Shown one piece after another: positions 1-13,043 of a stretch of 64,000 nt of DNA; the first letter of the stretch is position 1, and the number at the start of each line of letters is the position of its first letter. Source of the DNA: Xylocopa sonorina (taxonomy: Eukaryota; Arthropoda; Insecta; Hymenoptera; Apidae); the NCBI RefSeq assembly GCF_050948175.1, contig NW_027490524.1, forward strand, positions 1 through 64,000, in the 5' to 3' direction. The position numbers and the translations under genes are program-made. The notes beneath the pieces are model-generated. The model was not told the DNA's origin. It searched no databases and saw only the letters and a program-made list of their open reading frames with translations.

Positions 1-714
1 ACTCTACTTCCTAGCAGGGAAGTGTCGCATTTACATTCATTTGAAGTGAATACGAGGTATACATGACACTTCGCAATGAATATTATACCTTATCATGAAA
101 CATAGAAGTGAGATGCGATATCGCATTTTAAGAAGCATTAGAACACTATTGCTACGATACATAAACATCTGCAAACGCTATTTCCTGGCATGGAAGTGTC
201 GCATTTACATTCTTTTGAAGTGAATACGAGGTATACATAACACTCTACAATGAATATTATATGTTATCACGAAACATAGAAGTGAGATGCGATATCGCGA
301 TTTACGAAGCGCTAGAACTATATTGCTACGATGCGTAGACATCTGGAAATGTTATTTCCTAGCAAGGAAGTGTCGCATTTACATTCTTTTGAAGTGAATA
401 CGATGTATACATAACACTACCCAATGAATATTATATCTTATCACGAAACATAGAAATGAAATGCGGCATCTCGTTTTAAGAAGCATTAGAACTCTATTGC
501 TACGATACGTTGACATCTGCAAACGCTATTTCCTAGCATGGAAGTGTCGCATTTACATTCATTTGAAGCGAATACGAGGTATACATGACACTTCGCAATG
601 AATATTATATTTTACCGTGAAACATAGGAATGAGGTGCTATATTGCGTTTTGAGAAGCATTAGAACTCTATTGCTAATATATGTAGACATCTGCAAACTC
701 TATTTCCTACCATG

Positions 715-888
715 GAAATGTCGCACTTACATTCCACTGAAGTGAATACGAGGTATACATAACATTACACAATGAATATTATATCTTATTACGAAACATA
801 GAAATGAAATACGACATCTCGTATTCAGAAGCATAAGTACTCTATTGCTGTGATACGTAGACATCTGCAAACGCTATTTCCTAGCATG
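715..888. repeat. Variant monomer subtype (GAAATGTCGCACTT type)
   Basis: This is an example of a strongly marked subtype. It starts GAAATGTCGCACTTACATTC, has ATAACATTACAC in place of ATGACACTTCGC, TTATTACG in place of TTATCATG, and GACATCTCG in place of the GCGATATCGC palindrome. It ends with CTATTGCTGTGATACG. The monomer before it nearly always ends CTAATATACGTAGAC with CTATTTCCTACCATG, so the two behave as a linked pair. Further copies begin near 1,758, 2,797, 5,065, 5,933, 9,585, 10,455, 11,151 and 13,238. Related forms with GGAAATTTCG or GGACATGTGG occur at about 17,760, 18,810, 19,850, 21,245, 27,855, 28,550, 34,120, 42,995 and 47,692. Confidence 0.85.
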
Positions 889-1563
889 GAAGTGTCGCAT
901 TTACATTCTTTTGAAGTGAATACGAGGTACACATGACACTTCGCAATGAATATTATATCTTATCGTGAAACATAGAAGTGAGATGCGATATCGCGTTTTG
1001 AGAAGCAGTAGAACCCTATCGCTACGATACGTAGACATCTGCAAACGCTATTTCCTAGCATGGAAGTGTCGCATTTACATTCTTTTGAAGTGAATACGAG
1101 GTATACATGACACTTCGCAATGAATATTATATCTTATCAAGAAACATAAACGAAATACGCGATATCGCGTTTCAAGAAGCAATAGAACTCCATTTTTACG
1201 ATACGTAGACATCTGCAAACAATATTTCCTAGCAAGGAAGTGTCGCTTTTACATTCTTTTGAAGAGTATACGAGGTATACATGACACTTCGCAATGAATA
1301 TTATATCTTATCTCGAAACATAGAAGTGAGATGTTATATCGCGTTTTAAGAAGCATTAGAACTCTATTGCTACGATACGCAGACATCTGGAAACGCTATT
1401 TCCTAGCAAGGAAGTTTCGCATTTACATTCTTTTGAAGTGAATACGAGGTATACATAACACCCCACAATGAATATTATATCTTATCACGAAACATAGAAA
1501 TGAAATGCGGCATCTCGTTTTAAGAAGCATTAGAACTCTATTGCTACCATACGTAGACATCTG

Positions 1564-2490
1564 CAAACGCTATTTCCTAGCATGGAAGTGTCTTATTTAC
1601 ATTCTTTTGAAGTGAATACGAGGTATACATGACACTTCGCAATGAATATTATATCTTATCATGAAACATAGGAATGAGGTGCTATATTGCGTTTTGAGAA
1701 GCATTAGAACTCTATTGCTAATATACTGTAGACATCTGCAGACCCTATTTCCTACCATGGAAATGTCGCACTTACATTCCATTGAAGTGAATACGAGGTA
1801 TACATAACATTACACAATGAATATAATAGCTTATTACGAAACATAGAAATGAAATACGACATCTCGTTTTCAGAAGCATAAGTACTCTATTGCTGTGATA
1901 CGTAGACATCTGCATATGCTATTTCCTAGCATGGAAGTGTCGCATTTACATTCTTTTGAAGTGAAAACGAGATGTACAAGACACTTCGCAATGAATATTA
2001 TATCTTATCATGAAACATAGGAATGAGTTGCGATATCGCGGTTTGAGAAGCATTAGAACTCTATTGCTACCATACGTAGACATCTGCAAACGCTATTTCC
2101 TAGCATGGAAGTTTGGCTTTTACATTCTTTTCAAGTGAATACGAGATATACATGACACATCGGACTGAGTATTATTTCTTATCATGAAACATAGGAATGA
2201 GTTGCGACATCGCGTTTTGAGAAACATTAGATCACTATTGCTTCGATACGTAGACATCTGCAAGCGCTACTTCCTAGCAAGCAAGTGTCGCATTAACATC
2301 CTTTGAAGTGAATACGAGGTATGCATAACATTTCACAATGAATATTATATCTTATTACGAAACATAGAAATGAAATGCGACTTCTCATTTTAAGAAGCAT
2401 TAGAACTCTATTGCTACGATACGTAGACATCTGCAAACGCTATTTCCTAGCATGGAAGTGTCGCATTTACATTCTTTTGAAGTGAATACG
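1564..2490. repeat. Higher-order block, copy 1 of 3 (copies at 9,391 and 13,044)
   Basis: This run of about 5 monomers is repeated nearly unchanged at 9,391-10,317 (offset 7,827, 45 monomers minus 3 bases) and at 13,044-13,970 (a further 3,653, 21 monomers minus 1). Diagnostic variants are shared by all three: ATACTGTAGACATCTGCAGA, the run AATATAATAGC, AAAACGAG.TGTACAAGACAC, and CACATCGGACTGAGTATT. Weaker correspondence with copy 2 extends left to about position 1,000. Copy 3 has a few private substitutions, for example GAAATGCCG at about 13,238. A 61-codon ORF in each copy is a by-product of the repeat, not a gene. Confidence 0.85.
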
Positions 2491-2508
2491 AGGTATACAT
2501 GACACTTC
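2455..2508. other. Intramonomer inverted repeat GAAGTGTC / GACACTTC
   Basis: The first eight bases of the unit (2,455-2,462) are the exact reverse complement of 2,501-2,508. A 38-base interval lies between them, containing the palindrome GTATAC. The pair recurs in consensus-type monomers throughout the core. In the subtype seen at 715-888 the left arm is GAAATGTC and the right arm AACATTAC, so the core AATGT/ACATT still pairs. In the subtype with GAAGGGTC / ATCACTCC the pairing is broken. The symmetry is real, but whether it acts as a cruciform, an RNA stem or a dimer binding site is not known. Confidence 0.7.
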
Positions 2509-2550
2509 GCAATGAATATTATATCTTATCATGAAACATAGAAGTGAGAT

Positions 2551-2560
2551 GCGATATCGC
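2551..2560. other. Conserved palindrome GCGATATCGC in each monomer
   Basis: A perfect 10-bp palindrome with an EcoRV core (GATATC) occurs here and at the same place in most monomers of the window, including diverged outer copies. In the subtype at 1,157-1,170 (also about 3,243, 6,199, 7,409, 8,975, 11,417 and 12,635) it is extended to a 14-bp palindrome, ACGCGATATCGCGT. Some subtypes have lost it: those ending GACATCTCG or GGCATCTCG keep only part. Palindromes of this kind are candidate protein-binding sites or extrusion points. The sequence alone shows only the symmetry and its persistence. Confidence 0.85.
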
Positions 2561-5547
2561 GTTTTAAGAAGCATTAGAACTCTATTGCTACGATACGTAG
2601 ACATCTGCAAACGCTATTTCCTAGCATGGAAGTGTCGCATTTACATTCTTTTGAAGTGAATACGAGATATACATGACACTTCGCAATGAATATTATATCT
2701 TATCATGAAACATAGGAATGAGGTGCTATATTGCGTTTTGAGAAGCATTAGAACTCTATTGCTAATATACGTAGACAACTGCAAATTCTATTTCCTATCA
2801 TGGAAATGTCGCACTTACATTCCATTGAAGTGAATACGAGGTATACATAACATTACACAATGAATATTATATCTTATTACGAAACATAGAAATGAAATAC
2901 GACATCTCGTATTCAGAAGCATAAGTACTCTATTGCTGTGATACGTAGACATCTGCAATCGCTATTTCCTAGCATGGAAGTGTCGCATTTACATTCTTTT
3001 GAAGTGAATACGAGGTATACATGACACTTCGCAATGAATATTATATCTTATCATGAAACATAGAAGTGAGATGCGATATAGCGTTTTAAGAAGCATTAGA
3101 ACGCTATTGCTACGATACGTAGACATCTGCAAACGCTATTTCCTAGCATGCAAGTGTCGCATTTACATTCTTTTGAAGTGAATACGAGGTATACATGACA
3201 CTTCGCAATGAATATTATATCTTATCAAGAAACATAAAGGAAATACGCGATATCGCGTTTCAAGAAGCAATAGAACTCTATTTTTACGATACGTAGACAT
3301 CTGCAAACAATATTTCCTAGCAAGGAAGTGTCGCACTTACAATCTTTTGTAGTGAATACGAGGTATACATGACACTTCGCAATGAATATTATATCTTATC
3401 ATGAAACACAGAAGTGAGATGCGATATCGCGTTTTAAGAAGCATTAGAACTCTATTGCTACGATACGTGGTCATCTGGATACGCTATTTCCTAGCAAGGA
3501 AGTTTCGCATTTACATTCATTTGAAGTGAATACGAGGTATACATGACACTTCGCAATGAATATTATACCATGTCTCGAAACATAGAAGTGAGATGCGACA
3601 TCTCGTTTTAAGAAGCATTAGAACTCTGTTGCTACGATACGTAGACATCTGCAAACGCTATTTCCAAGCATGGTAGTGTCGCACTTACATTCTTTTGAAG
3701 AGAATAAGAGGTATACATGACACTTCGCAATGAAAATTATATCTTATCTCGAAACACAGAAGTGAGATGTGATATCGCGTTTTAGGAAGCATTAGAACTC
3801 TATTGCTACGATACGTAGACATCTGCAAACGCTATTTCCTAGCAAGGAAGTTTCGCATTTACATTCATTTGAAGTGAATACGAGGTATACATGACACTTC
3901 GCAATGAATATTATACCATGTCTCGAAACATAGAAGTGAGATGCGACATCTCGTTTTAAGAAGCATTAGAACTCTGTTGCTACGATACGTAGACATCTGC
4001 AAACGCTATTTCCAAGCATGGAAGTGTCGCACTTACATTCTTTTGAAGTGAATACGAGGTATACATGACACTTCGCAATGAGTATTATATCTTATCATGA
4101 AACATAGAAGTGAGATGCGATATCGCGTTTTAGAAGCATTGGGACTCTATTGCTACGATACGTAGGCATCTGCAAACGCTATTTCCTAGCATGCAAGTGT
4201 CGCATTTACATTCTTTTGAAGTGAATACGAGGTATACATGACACTTCGCAATGAATATTATATCTTATCATGATACATAGAAGTGAGATGCGATATCGCG
4301 TTTTAAGAATCACTAGAACTCTATTGTTTCGACACGTAGTCATCTGGAAACGCTATATCCTAGCAAGGAAGTGTCGCACTTACATCCCTTTGAAGTGAAT
4401 ACGAGGTATACATGACACTTCGCAATGAATATTATATCTCATCATGAAACATGGAAATGAGATGCGACATCGCGTTTTGAGAAGCAGTAGAACCCTATCG
4501 CTACGATACGTAGACATCTGCAAACAATATTTCCTAGCAAGGAAGTGTCGCATTTACAATCTTTTGAAGTGAATACGAGGTGTACATAACACTCCACAAT
4601 GAATATTATATCTTATCACGAAACATAGAAATGAAATGCGACATCTCGTTATAAGGAGCATTAGAACTCCATTCTTATGATACGTGGTCATCTGGAAACT
4701 CTATTTCCTAGCAAGGAAGTGTCGCTTTTACATTCTTTTGAAGAGAATACGAGGTATACATGACACTTCGCAATGAATATTATATCTTATCTCGAAACAT
4801 AGAAGTGAGATGTTATATCGCGTTTTAAGAAGCATTAGAACTCTATTGCTTCGATACGTAGACATCTGCAAACTCTACTTCCTAGCATGGAAGTGTCGCA
4901 TTTACATTCATTTGAAGCGAATACGAGGTATACATGGCACTTCGCAATGAATATTATATTTTATCATGAAACATAGGAATGACGTGCTATATTACGTTTT
5001 GAGAAGCATTAGAACTCTATTGCTAATATACGTAGACATCTGCAAACTCTATTTCCTACCATGGAAATGTCGCACTTACATTCCACTGAAGTGAATACGA
5101 GGTATACATAACATTACACAATGAATATTATATCTTATTACGAAACATAGAAATGAAATACGACATCTCGTATTCAGAAGCATAAGTACTCTATTGCTGT
5201 GATACGTAGACATCTGCAAACGCTATTTCCTAGCATGCAAGTGTCGCATTTACATTCTTTTGAAGTGAATACGAGGTATACATGACACTTCACAATGAAT
5301 ATTATATCTTATCATAAAACATAGAAGTGAGATGCGATATCGCGTTTTAAGAATCATTAGAACTCTATTGTTTCCACACGTAGTCATCTGGAAACGCTAT
5401 TTACTAGCAAGGAAGTGTCGCACTTACATCTCTTTGAAGTGAATACGAGGTATACATGACACTTCTCAATGAATATTATATCTGATCATGAAACATAGAA
5501 ATGAGATGCGGCATCGCGTTTTGAGAAGCAGTAGAACGCTATTGCTT

Positions 5548-7825
5548 CGATACGTAGACATCTGCAAACTCTACTTCCTAGCAGGGAAGTGTCGCATTTA
5601 CATTCATTTGAAGTGAATACAAGGTATACATGACACTTCGCAATGAATATTATACCTTATCATGAAACATAGAAGTGAGATGTGATATCGCATTTTAAGA
5701 AGAATTAGAACTCTATTGCTACGATACGTAGACATCTGCAAACGCTATTTCCTAGCATGGAAGTGTCGCATTTACATTCATTTGAAGCGAATACGAGGTA
5801 TACATGACACTTCGCAATGAATATTATATCTTATCATGAAACATAGGAATGAGGTGCTGTATTGCGTTTTGAGAAGCATTAGAACTCGATTGCTAATATA
5901 CGTAGACGTCTGCAAACTCTATTCCCTACCATGGAAATGTCGCACTTACATTCCACTGAAGTGAATACGAGGTATACATAACATTACACAATGAATATTA
6001 TATCTTATTACGAAACATAGAAAAGAAATACGACATATCGTATTCAGAAGCATAAGTACTCTATTGCTGTGATACGTAGACATCTGCAAACGCTATTTCC
6101 TAGCATGGAAGTGTCGCATTTACATTCTTTTGAAGTGAATACGAGGTATACATGACACTTCGCAATGAATATTATATCTTATCAAGAAACATAAACGAAA
6201 TACGCGATATCGCGTTTCAAGAAGCAATAGAACTCCATTTTTACGATACGTAGACATCTGCAAACAATATTTCCTAGCAAGGAAGTGTCGCATTTACAAT
6301 CTTTTGAAGTGAATACGAGGTATACATGACACTTCGCAATGAATATTATATCTTATCATGAAACATAGAAGTGAAATGCGATATCGCGTTTTAAGAAGCA
6401 TTAGAACTCTATTGCTACGATACGTGGTCATCTGGAAACGCTATTTCCTAGCAAGGAAGTGTCGCTTTTACATTCTGTTGAAGAGAATAAGAGGTATACA
6501 TGACACTTCGCAATGAAAATTATATCTTATCTCGATACACAGAAGTGAGATATGATATCGCGTTTTAGGAAGCATTAGAACTCTATTGCTACGATACGTA
6601 GACATCTGCAAACGCTATTTCCTAGCATGGAAGTGTCGCATTTACATTCTTTTGAAGTGAATACGAGGTATACGTAACACTCTACAATGAATATTATATG
6701 TTATCACGAAACATAGAAGTGAGATGCGATATCGCGGTTTACGAAGCGCTAGAACTATATTGCTACGTTGCGTAGACATCTGCAAACGCTATTTCCTAGC
6801 ATGGAAGTGTCGCATTTACATTCTTTTGAAGTGAATACGAGGTATACATCACACTTCGCAATGAGTATTATATCTTATCATGAAACATAGAAGTGAGATG
6901 CGATATCGCGTTTTAGAAGCATTGGTACTCTATTGCTACGATACGTAGGCATCTGCAAACGCTATTTCCTAGCATGCAAGTGTCGCATTTACATTCTTTT
7001 GAAGTGAATACGAGGTATAAATGACACTTCGCAATGAATATTATATCTTATCATGATACATAGAAGTGAGATGCGATATCGCGTTTTAAGAATCACTAGA
7101 ACTCTATTGTTTCGACACGTAGTCATCTGGAAACGCTATATCCTAGCAAGGAAGTGTCGCACTTACATCCCTTTGAAGTGAATACGAGGTATACATGACA
7201 CTTCGCAATGAATATTATATCTCATCATGAAACATGGAAATGAGATGCGACATCGCGTTTTGAGAAGCAGTAGAACCCTATCGCTACGATACGTAGACAT
7301 CTGCAAACGCTATTTCCTAGCATGGAAGTGTCGCATTTACATTCTTTTGAAGTGAATACGAGGTATACATGACACTTCGCAATGAATATTATATCTTATC
7401 AAGAAACATAAACGAAATACGCGATATCGCGTTTCAAGAAGCAATAGAACTCCATTTTTACGATACGTAGACATCTGCAAACAATATTTCCTAGCAAGGA
7501 AGTGTCGCTTTTACATTCTTTTGAAGAGTATACGAGGTATACATGACACTTCGCAATGAATATTATATCTTATCTCGAAACATAGAAGTGAGATGTTATA
7601 TCGCGTTTTAAGAAGCATTAGAACTCTATTGCTACGATACGCAGACATCTGGAAACGCTATTTCCTAGCAAGGAAGTTTCGCATTTACATTCTTTTGAAG
7701 TGAATACGAGGTATACATAACACCCCACAATGAATATTATATCTTATCACGAAACATAGAAATGAAATGCGGCATCTCGTTTTAAGAAGCATTAGAACTC
7801 TATTGCTACCATACGTAGACATCTG
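5548..7825. repeat. 30-monomer-offset duplication, left copy (right copy 10,766-13,043)
   Basis: This stretch reappears at 10,766-13,043 with a constant offset of 5,218 bp (30 monomers minus 2 bases). Shared rare variants include CTACTTCCTAGCAGGGAAG, AACTCGATTGCTAATATACG and ATTCCCTACCATGG. The right half is the 9-mer block described separately. The window itself begins inside another copy of the CTACTTCCTAGCAGGG unit, so the same block probably also lies just at or beyond the left edge. A few substitutions separate the copies, for example GACGTCTGC against GACATCTGC near 5,907 and 11,125. Confidence 0.85.
6261..7825. repeat. 9-mer block (1,565 bp), copy 1
   Basis: This is the first of three copies of a nine-monomer unit. 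It begins CAAACAATATTTCCTAGCAA and includes the rare forms TACGTAACACTCTAC, CTACGTTGCGTAG and GTATAAATGACAC. It is followed directly by copy 2. Copies 1 and 2 share private states such as CATTCTGTTGAAG and GAGATATGATATCG, which copy 3 lacks. The 1-2 tandem duplication is therefore more recent than the duplication that produced copy 3. Confidence 0.9.
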
Positions 7826-9390
7826 CAAACAATATTTCCTAGCAAGGAAGTGTCGCATTTACAATCTTTTGAAGTGAATACGAGGTATACATGACACTTC
7901 GCAATGAATATTATATCTTATCATGAAACATAGAAGTGAAATGCGATATCGCGTTTTAAGAAGCATTAGAACTCTATTGCTACGATACGTGGTCATCTGG
8001 AAACGCTATTTCCTAGCAAGGAAGTGTCGCTTTTACATTCTGTTGAAGAGAATAAGAGGTATACATGACACTTCGCAATGAAAATTATATCTTATCTCGA
8101 TACACAGAAGTGAGATATGATATCGCGTTTTAGGAAGCATTAGAACTCTATTGCTACGATACGTAGACATCTGCAAACGCTATTTCCTAGCATGGAAGTG
8201 TCGCATTTACATTCTTTTGAAGTGAATACGAGGTATACGTAACACTCTACAATGAATATTATATGTTATCACGAAACATAGAAGTGAGATGCGATATCGC
8301 GGTTTACGAAGCGCTAGAACTATATTGCTACGTTGCGTAGACATCTGCAAACGCTATTTCCTAGCATGGAAGTGTCGCATTTACATTCTTTTGAAGTGAA
8401 TACGAGGTATACATCACACTTCGCAATGAGTATTATATCTTATCATGAAACATAGAAGTGAGATGCGATATCGCGTTTTAGAAGCATTGGTACTCTATTG
8501 CTACGATACGTAGGCATCTGCAAACGCTATTTCCTAGCATGCAAGTGTCGCATTTACATTCTTTTGAAGTGAATACGAGGTATAAATGACACTTCGCAAT
8601 GAATATTATATCTTATCATGATACATAGAAGTGAGATGCGATATCGCGTTTTAAGAATCACTAGAACTCTATTGTTTCGACACGTAGTCATCTGGAAACG
8701 CTATATCCTAGCAAGGAAGTGTCGCACTTACATCCCTTTGAAGTGAATACGAGGTATACATGACACTTCGCAATGAATATTATATCTCATCATGAAACAT
8801 GGAAATGAGATGCGACATCGCGTTTTGAGAAGCAGTAGAACCCTATCGCTACGATACGTAGACATCTGCAAACGCTATTTCCTAGCATGGAAGTGTCGCA
8901 TTTACATTCTTTTGAAGTGAATACGAGGTATACATGACACTTCGCAATGAATATTATATCTTATCAAGAAACATAAACGAAATACGCGATATCGCGTTTC
9001 AAGAAGCAATAGAACTCCATTTTTACGATACGTAGACATCTGCAAACAATATTTCCTAGCAAGGAAGTGTCGCTTTTACATTCTTTTGAAGAGTATACGA
9101 GGTATACATGACACTTCGCAATGAATATTATATCTTATCTCGAAACATAGAAGTGAGATGTTATATCGCGTTTTAAGAAGCATTAGAACTCTATTGCTAC
9201 GATACGCAGACATCTGGAAACGCTATTTCCTAGCAAGGAAGTTTCGCATTTACATTCTTTTGAAGTGAATACGAGGTATACATAACACCCCACAATGAAT
9301 ATTATATCTTATCACGAAACATAGAAATGAAATGCGGCATCTCGTTTTAAGAAGCATTAGAACTCTATTGCTACCATACGTAGACATCTG
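7826..9390. repeat. 9-mer block (1,565 bp), copy 2
   Basis: A direct tandem duplicate of the preceding 1,565 bp. Every rare variant checked matched copy 1, including those at about 6,478/8,043 (CTGTTG) and 6,551/8,116 (ATATGATATC). After 9,390 the sequence leaves the unit (CAAACGCTAT instead of CAAACAATAT) and enters the block related to 1,564-2,490. Confidence 0.9.
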
Positions 9391-11478
9391 CAAACGCTAT
9401 TTCCTAGCATGGAAGTGTCTTATTTACATTCTTTTGAAGTGAATACGAGGTATACATGACACTTCGCAATGAATATTATATCTTATCATGAAACATAGGA
9501 ATGAGGTGCTATATTGCGTTTTGAGAAGCATTAGAACTCTATTGCTAATATACTGTAGACATCTGCAGACCCTATTTCCTACCATGGAAATGTCGCACTT
9601 ACATTCCATTGAAGTGAATACGAGGTATACATAACATTACACAATGAATATAATAGCTTATTACGAAACATAGAAATGAAATACGACATCTCGTTTTCAG
9701 AAGCATAAGTACTCTATTGCTGTGATACGTAGACATCTGCATATGCTATTTCCTAGCATGGAGGTGTCGCATTTACATTCTTTTGAAGTGAAAACGAGAT
9801 GTACAAGACACTTCGCAATGAATATTATATCTTATCATGAAACATAGGAATGAGTTGCGATATCGCGGTTTGAGAAGCATTAGAACTCTATTGCTACCAT
9901 ACGTAGACATCTGCAAACGCTATTTCCTAGCATGGAAGTTTGGCTTTTACATTCTTTTCAAGTGAATACGAGATATACATGACACATCGGACTGAGTATT
10001 ATTTCTTATCATGAAACATAGGAATGAGTTGCGACATCGCGTTTTGAGAAACATTAGATCACTATTGCTTCGATACGTAGACATCTGCAAGCGCTACTTC
10101 CTAGCAAGCAAGTGTCGCATTAACATCCTTTGAAGTGAATACGAGGTATGCATAACATTTCACAATGAATATTATATCTTATTACGAAACATAGAAATGA
10201 AATGCGACTTCTCATTTTAAGAAGCATTAGAACTCTATTGCTACGATACGTAGACATCTGCAAACGCTATTTCCTAGCATGGAAGTGTCGCATTTACATT
10301 CTTTTGAAGTGAATACGAGATATACATGACACTTCGCAATGAATATTATATCTTATCATGAAACATAGGAATGAGGTGCTATATTGCGTTTTGAGAAGCA
10401 TTAGAACTCTATTGCTAATATACGTAGACAACTGCAAATTCTATTTCCTATCATGGAAATGTCGCACTTACATTCCATTGAAGTGAATACGAGGTATACA
10501 TAACATTACACAATGAATATTATATCTTATTACGAAACATAGAAATGAAATACGACATCTCGTATTCAGAAGCATAAGTACTCTATTGCTGTGATACGTA
10601 GACATCTGCAATCGCTATTTCCTAGCATGGATGTGTCGCATTTACATTCTTTTGAAGTGAATACGAGGTATACATGACACTTCGCAATGAATATTATATC
10701 TTATCATGAAACATAGAAGTGAGATGCGATATCGCGTTTTAAGAAGCATTAGAACTCTATTGCTACGATACGTAGACATCTGCAAACTCTACTTCCTAGC
10801 AGGGAAGTGTCGCATTTACATTCATTTGAAGTGAATAGAAGGTATACATGACACTTCGCAATGAATATTATACCTTATCATGAAACATAGAAGTGAGATG
10901 TGATATCGCATTTTAAGAAGAATTAGAACTCTATTGCTACGATACGTAGACATCTGCAAACGCTATTTCCTAGCATGGAAGTGTCGCATTTACATTCATT
11001 TGAAGCGAATACGAGGTATACATGACACTTCGCAATGAATATTATATCTTATCATGAAACATAGGAATGAGGTGCTGTATTGCGTTTTGAGAAGCATTAG
11101 AACTCGATTGCTAATATACGTAGACATCTGCAAACTCTATTCCCTACCATGGAAATGTCGCACTTACATTCCACTGAAGTGAATACGAGGTATACATAAC
11201 ATTACACAATGAATATTATATCTTATTACGAAACATAGAAAAGAAATACGACATCTCGTATTCAGAAGCATAAGTACTCTATTGCTGTGATACGTAGACA
11301 TCTGCAAACGCTATTTCCTAGCATGGAAGTGTCGCATTTACATTCTTTTGAAGTGAATACGAGGTATACATGACACTTCGCAATGAATATTATATCTTAT
11401 CAAGAAACATAAACGAAATACGCGATATCGCGTTTCAAGAAGCAATAGAACTCCATTTTTACGATACGTAGACATCTG

Positions 11479-13043
11479 CAAACAATATTTCCTAGCAAGG
11501 AAGTGTCGCATTTACAATCTTTTGAAGTGAATACGAGGTATACATGACACTTCGCAATGAATATTATATCTTATCATGAAACATAGAAGTGGAATGCGAT
11601 ATCGCGTTTTAAGAAGCATTAGAACTCTATTGCTACGATACGTGGTCATCTGGAAACGCTATTTCCTAGCAAGGAAGTGTCGCTTTTACATTCTTTTGAA
11701 GAGAATAAGAGGTATACATGACACTTCGCAATGAAAATTATATCTTATCTCGATACACAGAAGTGAGATGTGATATCGCGTTTTAGGAAGCATTAGAACT
11801 CTATTGCTACGATACGTAGACATCTGCAAACGCTATTTCCTAGCATGGAAGTGTCGCATTTACATTCTTTTGAAGTGAATACGAGGTATACATAACACTC
11901 TACAATGAATATTATATGTTATCACGAAACATAGAAGTGAGATGCGATATCGCGGTTTACGAAGCGCTAGAACTATATTGCTACGTTGCGTAGACATCTG
12001 CAAACGCTATTTCCTAGCACGGAAGTGTCGCATTTACATTCTTTTGAAGTGAATACGAGGTATACATGACACTTCGCAATGAGTATTATATCTTATCATG
12101 AAACATAGAAGTGAGATGCGATATCGCGTTTTAGAAGCATTGGTACTCTATTGCTACGATACGTAGGCATCTGCAAACGCTATTTCCTAGCATGCAAGTG
12201 TCGCATTTACATTCTTTTGAAGTGAATACGAGGTATAAATGACACTTCGCAATGAATATTATATCTTATCATGATACATAGAAGTGAGATGCGATATCGC
12301 GTTTTAAGAATCACTAGAACTCTATTGTTTCGACACGTAGTCATCTGGAAACGCTATATCCTAGCAAGGAAGTGTCGCACTTACATCCCTTTGAAGTGAA
12401 TACGAGGTATACATGACACTTCGCAATGAATATTATATCTCATCATGAAACATGGAAATGAGATGCGACATCGCGTTTTGAGAAGCAGTAGAACCCTATC
12501 GCTACGATACGTAGACATCTGCAAACGCTATTTCCTAGCATGGAAGTGTCGCATTTACATTCTTTTGAAGTGAATACGAGGTATACATGACACTTCGCAA
12601 TGAATATTATATCTTATCAAGAAACATAAACGAAATACGCGATATCGCGTTTCAAGAAGCAATAGAACTCCATTTTTACGATACGTAGACATCTGCAAAC
12701 AATATTTCCTAGCAAGGAAGTGTCGCTTTTACATTCTTTTGAAGAGTATACGAGGTATACATGACACTTCGCAATGAATATTATATCTTATCTCGAAACA
12801 TAGAAGTGAGATGTTATATCGCGTTTTAAGAAGCATTAGAACTCTATTGCTACGATACGCAGACATCTGGAAACGCTATTTCCTAGCAAGGAAGTTTCGC
12901 ATTTACATTCTTTTGAAGTGAATACGAGGTATACATAACACCCCACAATGAATATTATATCTTATCACGAAACATAGAAATGAAATGCGGCATCTCGTTT
13001 TAAGAAGCATTAGAACTCTATTGCTACCATACGTAGACATCTG
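11479..13043. repeat. 9-mer block (1,565 bp), copy 3
   Basis: The third copy lies 3,653 bp from copy 2 and 5,218 bp from copy 1. It carries the older states CATTCTTTTGAAG and GAGATGTGATATCG where copies 1 and 2 share derived changes. It also has GAAGTGGAATGCG near 11,587 and TAGCACGGAAG near 12,017. It is part of the larger 10,766-13,043 duplicate and is followed by the third copy of the 1,564-type block. Confidence 0.88.

Larger units (their letters stand above)
2455..2628. repeat. Representative consensus-like monomer (174 bp)
   Basis: This copy is close to the apparent consensus and serves as the reference unit. It opens with GAAGTGTCGCATTTACATTC and ends with CTATTTCCTAGCATG. Landmarks in order are GAAGTGTC (2,455), a second GAAGTG (2,479), GTATAC (2,493), GACACTTC (2,501), AATATT (2,515), a third GAAGTG (2,541), GCGATATCGC (2,551), and TACGTA (2,594). 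The hexamer GAAGTG therefore occurs three times in one orientation and once in reverse within the unit, which may reflect an origin from shorter subrepeats. 174 is 58 codons exactly, so any frame free of stops stays open from monomer to monomer. This explains the short repetitive ORFs found in the array. The orientation assigned is arbitrary. Confidence 0.95.

Noticed and set aside
1597..1782. 61-codon reverse ORF repeated at 9,424-9,609 and 13,077-13,262
   Set aside because: It is inside satellite monomers. The 174-bp period is 58 codons, so an open frame recurs automatically, and the identity between copies follows from block duplication, not coding constraint.
2501..2517. CENP-B box in the monomer (TTCG motif in CACTTCGCAATGAATA or CTTCGATACGTAG)
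   Set aside because: TTCG is present, but the required A and CGGG parts of the box are missing in all monomers inspected.
2455..2628. CRISPR-like regular repetition
   Set aside because: There are no unique spacers between short repeats. The whole 174-bp unit is repeated, and the context is eukaryotic.
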